Made by a program: the position numbers and the translations under genes
In this document: positions 1-7,114 of the stretch, piece after piece
Numbering within the stretch: the first letter of the stretch is position 1
Layout of the letters: every line of letters starts with the position of its first letter
DNA from: Micromonospora sp. HM5-17
Lineage (GTDB): Bacteria > Actinomycetota > Actinomycetes > Mycobacteriales > Micromonosporaceae
Direction: 5' to 3'
Length of the DNA stretch: 64,000 nt
Assembly (NCBI RefSeq): GCF_003762835.1
Contig: NZ_RJWA01000001.1
Span: 806,001 to 870,000, forward strand
Notes under the pieces: model-generated
Database searches by the model: none
Seen by the model: the letters and a program-made list of their open reading frames with translations, nothing else
Told to the model about the DNA's origin: nothing

Positions 1-1
1 C

Positions 2-796
2 AATCTGGCCAGTGCCCGCAACGACCTGGCGATAGTCGTGCTGGATCGGGCGGTGACCTCGGTGCCACCGATCCCGGTGGCAGCTGTGGCGCCGCAGCCG
101 GGTGCGTCGGTGTCGCTGTTCTCCCACGGCAGCACCGGCTCATCCGGGCCGGATTTCCGCAACGACGTCTTGCACCGCGGCGACCTGACCGTCATCGATC
201 ACGCGACCTGTCAGGCGCAGACCCCGGCGACCGTCGACGCCGAATCGGTGACCTGCGCGGAGGACTATCAGACCGGCGTGAACGTCTGCTACCAGGACAG
301 CGGTAGCCCGATCGTGCAATACCACGACGACGGGCCGGTGCTCGTCGGTGTGATGAGCTTCGGCGGCGAGACGGCCGGGAAGCCCTGTGCGGACACGCCG
401 CAGCCGGTGGCATTCGCCACGGTGCCCAGATTTCGCGCGTGGGCTCATCAGCCGACGCCGGCGTTGGAGCCGTATCCGGCGCGGCAGCCGAGAATCGCGG
501 GAATTGCGCAGGTGGGGAAACGGCTGCGGTGCGTCGCGCCGACGTGGGACATCTGGCGGGGAGGCATGCCCGACCACATCTCGTACGGCTGGGCCACGGT
601 CACCCGCGTTGGTCCGTTCGCCATCCCCACCCCGATCGAGGGGGCCGACGAGCCGACCTTCGTCCCGACCGCCGCGCACGCCACCAGTGCGCTGACCTGC
701 CAGGTGACCGCCGCCAACCGCGCCGGCGCCAGCCAGGCACAGGCACCGCCGGTCACCGTGGCGAGTGAGATCGCGGCCGAGTCGTACGCACGCTGA
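2..796 (+). CDS. Trypsin-like (S1) secreted serine protease, C-terminal part
   Basis: The 5' end lies outside the window; the frame is open from base 2. The first visible residues, NDLAIVVLD, match the catalytic-Asp segment of chymotrypsin-fold proteases. CYQDSGSPIV, with its Ser codon at 299-301, is the nucleophile motif, a variant of GDSGGP. Cysteines around both motifs fit the usual disulfides, so the enzyme is probably exported and hydrolyses proteins outside the cell. The catalytic His should lie upstream. After the protease fold, about 100 residues resemble the Ig-like 'G-x-x-VG-x-x-L-x-C' repeat common on actinobacterial secreted proteins. A perfect hairpin follows the stop. Family assignment is good; activity is inferred. 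Confidence 0.82.
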   Translation, partial: NLASARNDLAIVVLDRAVTSVPPIPVAAVAPQPGASVSLFSHGSTGSSGPDFRNDVLHRGDLTVIDHATCQAQTPATVDAESVTCAEDYQTGVNVCYQDSGSPIVQYHDDGPVLVGVMSFGGETAGKPCADTPQPVAFATVPRFRAWAHQPTPALEPYPARQPRIAGIAQVGKRLRCVAPTWDIWRGGMPDHISYGWATVTRVGPFAIPTPIEGADEPTFVPTAAHATSALTCQVTAANRAGASQAQAPPVTVASEIAAESYAR

Positions 797-820
797 ACCC
801 GACGAGGAGGTGACGGCATC

Positions 821-857
821 GGAGCCCGCCAACCGGCTGTGCCGGGTGGCGGGCTCC
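821..857 (+). terminator. Terminator-like hairpin after the protease gene
   Basis: An 11-bp perfect stem (821-831 with 847-857) is extended by four further CCGG pairs across one mismatch and closes on a 5-base loop. It begins 25 bases after the protease stop. There is no U-tract, as is usual for actinobacterial hairpin terminators. It lies between convergent genes and could serve both. Confidence 0.55.
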
Positions 858-937
858 GCGGCGTCCCGCGGAATCGCGTGTCCGCGCACCGTGGAGCGGC
901 GCCGACCCGCCCTCCGGCCCGCGGTGCACCGCACGGC

Positions 938-2713
938 TCAGCGGAGGGTGAACGGCGGCTCGGCGAGGCGTACCCGTAGCGGCTGCTCGGGGCCCAGCCA
1001 GGCGGCGTCTGGCGGGGCGTCCGGTTCGGGTCGCCAGCGCCGGCAGATTCGGTCCACCGCCAGTGGGTAGCAGGTCAGGGTGCCGTCGCTGGCGATGTGC
1101 AGTCGGAGGAAGCTCTTCGCGTCCTCGATGCCCTGGGCCGCGTACAGCTCGTTGAGGTTGACCCCGAACTCTCCGGCGACCAGCAGGTAGAGCGCGACCA
1201 GCAGGCTCGCGGCGAGGCCGGCGACCGGCCCGTACCCCACGGCGGCGGCGACCGCCGGCTGTGGCCACTGCGCGTCCCAGAACGGGAGCTGCAACCAGGT
1301 CCAGGCGCCGGCGGCGGCCAGCCCGAGGTGGGCGAGGCCGTGGCTGATGCCGAGCAGCCAGTGCCGGACGTGCCGTTTGCCGCCGGCGCTCGGCGGCTTG
1401 GCGAAGACCGCCGCCCCGAGCATCGTCACGGTCAGCATCGCCACCAGTGGGATGCTGAACAGCCGCTGCGCGGTCGGCTCGATGCTGGGCAGCGCCACCC
1501 CGGCCATGGTCAGCATCAACATCGTGTGCAGGATGCCGAGCAGGGTGGCGAAGCCGGGGTTGCGCAGCGGCAGCCGGCCGAAGATGCCCCAGGCGTACCG
1601 GCGGGACCGGGCCGGGTCCGGATAGCGGGCGACCAGGTCGTACGGCTGGCTGTGGCTGGCCCGGCGCATCAGCGTGTCCCGGGGCGGCACCTCGATCCGC
1701 CTGGGCAGCTTGTGCGTGGGATAGAGGTAGGCACCCCCGCCGCCACAGGTGACCAACTCGCGGCCGGGGCCGGAGTAGCGGGCGTAGTGGTGCAGGTCGC
1801 CGGAGAGCAGCAGCTTCACCTGGGCACCGGTCGGCGCGACCACGGTACGGATGAAGTAGTCGACGCTGTCGTACGCGCCGGGTCGGTCGACGGCCTTGAC
1901 CCAGGACGGCTCCGGCACCGCGATGATCACCCGCGACTCGGGGGTGAGCCGGGTGGCGGCCTCCTCGAAGTAGCGCAACTGCGGATCGTCGAGGTACGCC
2001 CCGGACTGGCCGTCCAGGCCGTAGAGCCACCAGCCCGCCGGCAGCTCGACCGCGAAGTACGACCGGCGCTGCTGGGTCTGCCAGCCGCCGATCGCGGCGT
2101 CCCGGGAGGCGGCGAAGACCCGGAGGAAGGCGGTGAGGCCGTCGTACCAGTCGTGGTTGCCGGGTACGGCGTAGAGCACCGGGGCGGGCCCCTCGGCCGG
2201 CGGCTGCGGCAGCGCCGCCTGGTACGGCCCCTTGCACCGGTTCTCGTACGCCTCGCCGCTGGCGGTCGGGTAGACCTGGTCGCCGCCCATCAGGAGTACC
2301 TGTCCCCGGGGCAGCCGTTCCCCGTCGACCTCCAGTTCCGCGCGGGAGAGCAGCCAGGCGACCGAGTACGTGGCGTGGAAGCCGTCGCCGAGGTCGGCGA
2401 CGAAGTCGAGCCAGAGGTCCCCGTCCGGGCCGACCTGTCGGTGGATCCGGCTGGGAAGCGCGCTCTGTAGCTCTCGTTTGTCCAGGTATGCCCCGAAGAG
2501 TAGGGCGAACAGCGTCCGTAGCCCGGTGCTGACCAGCAGCAGTGGCGCCAGCCAGGGGACCGGACGCTGCGGGGTGAAGCCGAGTTCCCGGGGATCCAGG
2601 GTGCGCGGGCGGCGTGCGGTCACGGGCTCGACCGGATCCGGCCGGGGTGATCGGATCGGGATGTCGGCGGGCCGGCCGGACGGAGCGGTCGGCCGGGGGG
2701 CGTGCTCGCTCAT
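938..2713 (-). CDS. Membrane-associated metallophosphoesterase
   Basis: The 591-residue protein has calcineurin-like phosphoesterase motifs in order: GGDQVYP, then PGNHDWYDG (the GNHD metal-binding box), then SGDLHHYAR (the GxxH box). The metal centre therefore looks complete. A hydrophobic helix precedes the catalytic domain (APLLLVSTGLRTLFALLFG) and about four hydrophobic segments follow it, so the enzyme should be anchored in the cytoplasmic membrane. The substrate cannot be read from sequence. An ATG 105 bases upstream in the same frame would add a tail without family character, so the MSEHAPRP start was chosen. It converges on the serine protease gene. Confidence 0.8.
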   Translation of the reverse strand: MSEHAPRPTAPSGRPADIPIRSPRPDPVEPVTARRPRTLDPRELGFTPQRPVPWLAPLLLVSTGLRTLFALLFGAYLDKRELQSALPSRIHRQVGPDGDLWLDFVADLGDGFHATYSVAWLLSRAELEVDGERLPRGQVLLMGGDQVYPTASGEAYENRCKGPYQAALPQPPAEGPAPVLYAVPGNHDWYDGLTAFLRVFAASRDAAIGGWQTQQRRSYFAVELPAGWWLYGLDGQSGAYLDDPQLRYFEEAATRLTPESRVIIAVPEPSWVKAVDRPGAYDSVDYFIRTVVAPTGAQVKLLLSGDLHHYARYSGPGRELVTCGGGGAYLYPTHKLPRRIEVPPRDTLMRRASHSQPYDLVARYPDPARSRRYAWGIFGRLPLRNPGFATLLGILHTMLMLTMAGVALPSIEPTAQRLFSIPLVAMLTVTMLGAAVFAKPPSAGGKRHVRHWLLGISHGLAHLGLAAAGAWTWLQLPFWDAQWPQPAVAAAVGYGPVAGLAASLLVALYLLVAGEFGVNLNELYAAQGIEDAKSFLRLHIASDGTLTCYPLAVDRICRRWRPEPDAPPDAAWLGPEQPLRVRLAEPPFTLR

Positions 2714-2829
2714 CGATGGAAGCCTAGCCGGACCGGGCACGGGGCAGCTGTCCACGAACAGACCGCCGACCGCCGGTCGGGAAACCCCCGCAGCGGCCGG
2801 GCGAGGCGTGTCGTACACTTGCCGACGTT

Positions 2830-2903
2830 GCCGCCTTAGCTCAGTCGGTCAGAGCGACGCACTCGTAATGCGTAGGTCCGGGGTTCGATTCCCCGAGGCG
2901 GCT
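2830..2903 (+). tRNA. tRNA-Thr (anticodon CGT)
   Basis: A cloverleaf can be drawn by hand. The acceptor strands GCCGCCT (2830-2836) and AGGCGGC (2896-2902) pair fully, the D arm contains AGCTCAGTCGGTCAGAGC, the anticodon stem ACGCA/TGCGT encloses the loop CTCGTAA, and the T arm contains GGTTCGATTCC. The anticodon CGT reads ACG (Thr). CCA is not encoded, as is common in actinomycetes. Confidence 0.96.
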
Positions 2904-2908
2904 CAGCC

Positions 2909-2939
2909 CAGAGGCCCAGGTCAGAGATCTGGGCCTCTG
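2909..2939 (+). terminator. Hairpin downstream of tRNA-Thr
   Basis: An 11-bp perfect inverted repeat (CAGAGGCCCAG, 2909-2919, with 2929-2939) around a 9-base loop begins six bases after the tRNA. It is the likely transcription terminator of the tRNA gene. No T-run follows. Confidence 0.65.
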
Positions 2940-3106
2940 CCGCTTTCCGAGATCCACCGCGCCGCCGGGAGCGCCGGTCCAGACTCCGCGCCGCGATCGC
3001 CCGTTCCGCAGGTGGGCAACCGCGTCCAGGTCACCCGCGCCGGGTGACGCCCCGGCCCGCCGGGGTGGCGCGGAGTGCCCCAAGCGGTCCGGCGGTGGTC
3101 CGGCGT

Positions 3107-3643
3107 CTAACCCGGCCAGTCGATCGCGTCGAGGAACTCCTCCACGGCGACCACGACCCGGCTGAGGACCGCGATCGACTCGGTGAGCGGGCCCGGCACG
3201 TACATGCCGTGATCCGCGCCCTCCACCTCCAGCACGTGGGGTGTCAACCGGCGGGCGAGGTCACCGCCCCACACGACGTCGGCCGTACCACCCACGAGCA
3301 GGAACGGTGCGGTCGCCCGACGCAACGCCTCGGCCACCCAGGGCATGCGGAGCAAGGGCGTGAGCCACACGGCGGGCAGGGACCTCTCGGCGGCGATCGC
3401 CGCCGCATTCGTACCGCGAGACTTGCCGATCAGCAGCGGGCGGCCGCCAATGGCGTCGAGCACCGGCGTGATTTCGCCGCGAACCCAGCTTTCGACCTCT
3501 GGCTCGTTGGGGTGTGGGCACTCCGTGGACCACGAGTGCCGATGCACCGTCGCCCCTCGCCGTTCCGCCACGTCGCCGGCGTACATCGGGAGTGGAGCAG
3601 CCGGCCCGAACATCCCGCCAGGGATCACGACAACGTCAGCCAT
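3107..3643 (-). CDS. Small alpha/beta hydrolase
   Basis: This 178-residue protein opens with the first beta strand typical of the fold (MADVVVIPGG). It has a nucleophile elbow GKSRGTNAAA, a candidate acid in GTADVVW and the catalytic His in EGADHGMY. The triad therefore appears complete. It resembles small hydrolases of the dienelactone-hydrolase-like group; the substrate is unknown. The ATG is the only start that gives the normal N-terminus, because the open frame runs much farther upstream without family character. It is transcribed away from the DUF2231 gene. Confidence 0.72.
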   Translation of the reverse strand: MADVVVIPGGMFGPAAPLPMYAGDVAERRGATVHRHSWSTECPHPNEPEVESWVRGEITPVLDAIGGRPLLIGKSRGTNAAAIAAERSLPAVWLTPLLRMPWVAEALRRATAPFLLVGGTADVVWGGDLARRLTPHVLEVEGADHGMYVPGPLTESIAVLSRVVVAVEEFLDAIDWPG

Positions 3644-3819
3644 GCGACGACGGTAGCCCCGGTGCACCGACGTGACTGACGGTGGCTGCCTGATCATTGT
3701 GATCGTGAGCGCTCCGGGGCGCGGCCGTACGCCGGGGCCGCCGAGGTTTGCCGCCGCACCGTTCGGGTACCGCCCTCCACAGCGTCGACGCGGTGGGGCG
3801 CGGCTCGTACCGGTCTCCG

Positions 3820-3870
3820 CCGAGCTGGGAGGCGACCATGATGGGCCGAGCTGGGAGACGACCATGATGG
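3820..3870 (+). repeat. Tandem duplication of the DUF2231 start region, creating a 9-codon mini-ORF
   Basis: Two 25-base copies (3820-3844 and 3846-3870, one mismatch, period 26) each carry the same SD-like sequence and ATGATG start. The upstream ATG (3838) is out of frame with the gene. It reads MMGRAGRRP and stops at TGA 3865-3867, overlapping the real start ATG at 3864 as ATGA. Confidence 0.75.
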
Positions 3871-4373
3871 AGAGTCGGGCCAAGGTGCTGGGACACCCGG
3901 TACACCCGATGCTGGTGATGTTCCCGATCGCGCTCTTCGTGGCCGCGGTGATCTTCGACGTCGTCGACGTCGCCGGTGGCCCCGGCTTTCTCGGGGAGTT
4001 GGCGTACTGGAACATCCTGGTCGGCCTGATCGGCGGCGTCCTGGCGGCGGTCGCGGGCCTGATCGACCTGCTGGCCGTCCCGGCCGGCACCCGGGCAAAG
4101 CGCGTCGGCGTCGCGCACGCCAGCACGAACCTGGCGGTCCTGCTGCTCTTCGCGGCGATCTGGGCGGTGCGGATGGCCGCCGACGGGCGGGGCGCCGGCG
4201 GCGCGCTGGTCGCGATCGAGATCGTCGCGATCGCCGGGGCCGCGCTCGGCGCGTGGTTCGGCGGCGAGCTGGTGGACCGGCTCGGCGTCGGGGTGGACCC
4301 GGACGCGGACCTGAACGCCCCCAGCTCGCTCCGCCCCCATCCGGCGGACGGCCACCTCGGCGACGTCCGCTGA
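3864..4373 (+). CDS. DUF2231 family membrane protein
   Basis: A 169-residue integral membrane protein with four hydrophobic segments and the family-typical N-terminus 'R-x-K-V-L-G-H-P-V-H-P-M-L-V-x-F-P-I'. DUF2231 proteins are small four-helix membrane proteins of unknown role, sometimes linked to redox or haem chemistry through the conserved histidines. The start is the second of two duplicated ATGATG sites and is preceded by an overlapping mini-ORF. The frame is open upstream to 3672, but that stretch is not membrane-like. An Hsp20 gene follows after 58 bases and may share the transcript. Confidence 0.8.
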   Translation: MMESRAKVLGHPVHPMLVMFPIALFVAAVIFDVVDVAGGPGFLGELAYWNILVGLIGGVLAAVAGLIDLLAVPAGTRAKRVGVAHASTNLAVLLLFAAIWAVRMAADGRGAGGALVAIEIVAIAGAALGAWFGGELVDRLGVGVDPDADLNAPSSLRPHPADGHLGDVR

Positions 4374-4431
4374 ACCCCCGCCGGGAATCCGGAGGTACGC
4401 CGGGAGCCCGCAGGAGGAGGTGACACGGCAC

Positions 4432-5019
4432 ATGGGTGAGTCAGGACGTGACGCGGGACGGGCCGGCCCCGACCGAGGCTGGGACCCGGTGGAGCGGTTG
4501 CAGACGCTCCGGACGGAGCTGAGCCGGCTGATCGACTCGGCGCTGGCCGGCCGGGGCGGCAGCCCCGACGTGGAGCTGCGCCAGACCGACGGCGGCTGGA
4601 CGGTGATCGCCCGGCTTCCCGGCGTCGCGCCCGAGGAGGTGGCGCTCGAACTCGACGACCGCGACCTCTGCATCCGGGCCCGCTCCGAGGCCGAGGTCAA
4701 CCGCGATCTCGACGTACCCGGGGAGGCGTCCCGGACCCGCGCGCTCGCGCATCGGGTCCGGCTGCCGGCACCGGTCGACGCGGACCAGATCGACGCGGTG
4801 ATGGACCACGGGCTGCTCACCGTCACCCTGCCCCGGGCGCCCCGGCCGACCCGCCGGACCATCACCATCGGCAGCCGCCGGTACGACCCGGGCCGGCGAG
4901 CCGGGCGAGGCACGACCCGCCCCGGCACCCCCGCCGCGGTCGTCGATCCGGCCGCCGACCGGGAGCTGCACCAACCGGACACCGCGCTCGGCACCCCGAC
5001 ACCGCGGTTCACCGCCTGA
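4432..5019 (+). CDS. Hsp20/alpha-crystallin family small heat-shock protein
   Basis: The 195-residue protein carries an alpha-crystallin domain at roughly residues 45-145: VIARLPGVAPEEVALELDDR, a short loop region, then the C-terminal strand motif GLLTVTLPRA, which corresponds to the A-x-x-x-(N/G)-G-v-L family signature. Such proteins hold unfolding proteins in the cytoplasm without ATP. A basic and proline-rich tail of about 50 residues follows. The ATG is preceded by AGGAGGTGA 11 bases upstream; a GTG at 4420 inside that SD is less likely. The adjacent DUF2231 gene suggests a stress-related pair. Confidence 0.85.
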   Translation: MGESGRDAGRAGPDRGWDPVERLQTLRTELSRLIDSALAGRGGSPDVELRQTDGGWTVIARLPGVAPEEVALELDDRDLCIRARSEAEVNRDLDVPGEASRTRALAHRVRLPAPVDADQIDAVMDHGLLTVTLPRAPRPTRRTITIGSRRYDPGRRAGRGTTRPGTPAAVVDPAADRELHQPDTALGTPTPRFTA

Positions 5020-5037
5020 CCGGCCACGGGTGGCCGG
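5020..5037 (+). terminator. Short hairpin between Hsp20 and GT9 genes
   Basis: CCGGCCA (5020-5026) and TGGCCGG (5031-5037) form a 7-bp stem with a 4-base loop immediately after the Hsp20 stop and four bases before the next ATG. It may attenuate read-through or hide the weak ribosome site of the next gene. Confidence 0.35.
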
Positions 5038-5040
5038 GCG

Positions 5041-6171
5041 ATGATCGGCACAGTCCGGGATCTGGTCGACGACGTCGAACGGATCGCCGTACTCCGGGCC
5101 AACGCGCTCGGCGACTTCATCTTCGCCCTGCCGGCCCTGGAGGCGCTGCGGGCCTGCTATCCCCACGCCGAGCTGGTGCTGCTCGGCGCCCCCTGGCACG
5201 ACCGGCTGCTCCGAGACCGGCCCGGTCCGGTCGACCGGGTGCTCGTGGTGCCGCCGGCCCCCGGGATTCGGACCGCCGGCCCCGACGAGCGCCCGGACTC
5301 CATGGCGCGGTTCCTGACCGACGCCCGGCGGGAGCGGTTCGACCTGGCACTCCAGATGCACGGCGGTGGGGCGAACTCGAACCCGCTGGTCGCCGCGCTC
5401 GGTGCCCGGGTCACCGCCGGGCTGCGGGCCGAGAACGCTCCGCCGCTGGACCGGTGGCTCCGGTACGTCTACTACCAGCCGGAGATCGTTCGCTACCTGG
5501 AGGTCGCCGGCCTGGTCGGGGCCAACCCGACCAGCCTGGTGCCCCGGCTGGCGGTCACCGAGGCGGACCTGGCCGAGGCGCGGTCGGTGGTCGGCCCGCC
5601 CGACCGGCCCCGGATCGCCCTGCACCCGGGGGCGAGCGACCCCCGGCGGCGCTGGCCGCCGGAGCGGTTCGCGCAGGTCGCCGACCACCTCGCCGGCCAG
5701 GGGTACGAGGTGCTGGTCACCGGCACACCCGACGAGCGCGATCTCGCCGAGCGGGTGGTCCGGGCGGCCCGCGCCCCGGTTCGGTCGCTGGTCGGCGAGC
5801 TGTCGCTGGGCGGCCTGATCGGCTGCTACCACGACTGTCGGGTGGTGGTCGCCAACGACACCGGTCCGGTGCACGTCGCCGCCGCCGTCGACACCCCGAC
5901 CGTCGGCATCTTCTGGGTCGGCAACCTGATCAACTGCGCCGTGCCGCTGCGGGCCCGGCACCGCCCGATCGCCTCCTGGACCATCCACTGCCCGGAGTGC
6001 GGGATCGACTGTTCCCGGGACATCTACCCGGCCCGCGAGGGTGCCGGGACCTGCCCGCACCGCAGTTCGTTCGTGACCGACGTACCGGTGGTGGAGGTGC
6101 TGGAGGCGGTGACCGACCTGCTCGGCACCGAGACGGCCGAGCGGGTCACGACGGCGCCGCCGGATCGGTGA
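5041..6171 (+). CDS. Glycosyltransferase family 9 (heptosyltransferase-like)
   Basis: This 376-residue protein has the GT-B layout of the ADP-heptose:LPS heptosyltransferase family. The N-terminal part contains RANALGDFIFALPALEALR, and the C-terminal nucleotide-sugar domain contains LHPGASDPRRRWPPERFA and VVANDTGPVHVAAAVDTPTV, the GT9 D-T-G-x-x-H-x-A signature. It should transfer a heptose, or a related sugar, from ADP-sugar to a glycan or glycolipid at the membrane face. The neighbouring HldE-like gene supports an ADP-heptose donor. Near the C-terminus, HCPECGIDC and a later CPH form a cysteine cluster that is not part of the core fold. The acceptor is unknown, since Gram-positives lack LPS. 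Confidence 0.85.
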   Translation: MIGTVRDLVDDVERIAVLRANALGDFIFALPALEALRACYPHAELVLLGAPWHDRLLRDRPGPVDRVLVVPPAPGIRTAGPDERPDSMARFLTDARRERFDLALQMHGGGANSNPLVAALGARVTAGLRAENAPPLDRWLRYVYYQPEIVRYLEVAGLVGANPTSLVPRLAVTEADLAEARSVVGPPDRPRIALHPGASDPRRRWPPERFAQVADHLAGQGYEVLVTGTPDERDLAERVVRAARAPVRSLVGELSLGGLIGCYHDCRVVVANDTGPVHVAAAVDTPTVGIFWVGNLINCAVPLRARHRPIASWTIHCPECGIDCSRDIYPAREGAGTCPHRSSFVTDVPVVEVLEAVTDLLGTETAERVTTAPPDR

Positions 6172-7114
6172 GCACGACCTCCCAGGCCTCCATGGTCCGT
6201 TCGGTCACCGTCGTCGGCGCCTCCAGGTGGTACGCCCCGCTGGGCAGCACCCCGGCACCCGCGTACCGGCTCATCACCGCGAGTTGCGCGGCGACGTCCT
6301 CGCCCTGGTGCCCCGGGTCCAGCTCCCGCCAGAAGTCGAAACCGCCGGCCGCGCGGAGCCGCTCGCGGTGGTAGAGGACGCAGCCGCCGATCCAGGAGAC
6401 CTTGTACGCCCGCCACTGCCCGGGCGGCAACCGGCGGGCCGCGGTGACGTGCAGGAGGTTGGCGGCCGAGTGGATCTGGGCACGGTCCCACTCGGGGGTG
6501 CCGGGGCGGAGCCGTTCCGGCACCGGCCGTCCCGCCCACTCGACGTAGTGCCGGTGGGTCTCCGGCCGTACGTCGTCCAAATAGGACAGTCCGTGGACGG
6601 CGTTGCCGACGAAGCCGCAGTCCAGCTCCTGGATCGCGGTGAGCAGCCGGTCCACGGTGCCCGGTTCGAGCCAGACGTCGTCGTCGAGGAAGAGGACGTA
6701 CCGGGCGGCCGACGCGTCGAGCAGGTACGCCCGGTGCTCGGCCAGCCCACGCCGGGGCAGCCGCCGGGTGAGCAGCACCGGGTGACCCCGGTGCCGGAGG
6801 ACCCGGACCATCGCCGCCGCCGCCGGATCGGCCCAGCCGGGCCCGCCGTCCGACTGGTCGCTGACCACCACCCCGAATCGCTCCGCCGCCTCCGGCTCCG
6901 CCGCGCCCCGGGTCGGCCGCCGGGTCCGGTCCGGCCCGACCGGCTGTCGGTCCGGTGCCCGGTCGGGCTGCTGGGCGGCGAGCCCGGCGAGGGTGACCGC
7001 GAGCGCGGCGGGGCGGTTGCGGGTCGGGATCAGTACGTCGAGCAGCCGGGGCCGACGGAACCCGGCCGGGTCGCCCTCGTCGAGCGGGCGGGGGAAACGG
7101 GCTGACGGGCTCAC
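6146..7114 (-). CDS. Glycosyltransferase family 2
   Basis: The 322-residue GT-A enzyme begins with DVLIPTRNRPAALAVTLAG, has the metal-binding DxD motif in YVLFLDDDVWLEPG, and a GEDV acidic motif near the C-terminus that may supply the catalytic base. No membrane helices are seen. The start GTG (7112-7114) overlaps the stop of the upstream HldE-like gene (TGA 7111-7113) as GTGA, so the two are probably translationally coupled. Its 3' end overlaps the convergent GT9 gene by 26 bases. A role beside HldE in building a heptose-containing glycan is inferred. Confidence 0.85.
   Translation of the reverse strand: MSPSARFPRPLDEGDPAGFRRPRLLDVLIPTRNRPAALAVTLAGLAAQQPDRAPDRQPVGPDRTRRPTRGAAEPEAAERFGVVVSDQSDGGPGWADPAAAAMVRVLRHRGHPVLLTRRLPRRGLAEHRAYLLDASAARYVLFLDDDVWLEPGTVDRLLTAIQELDCGFVGNAVHGLSYLDDVRPETHRHYVEWAGRPVPERLRPGTPEWDRAQIHSAANLLHVTAARRLPPGQWRAYKVSWIGGCVLYHRERLRAAGGFDFWRELDPGHQGEDVAAQLAVMSRYAGAGVLPSGAYHLEAPTTVTERTMEAWEVVLTDPAAPS

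Noticed and set aside
2830-2903. Integration site of a mobile element at tRNA-Thr
   Set aside because: No integrase, no repeated tRNA 3' end and only ordinary genes on both sides.
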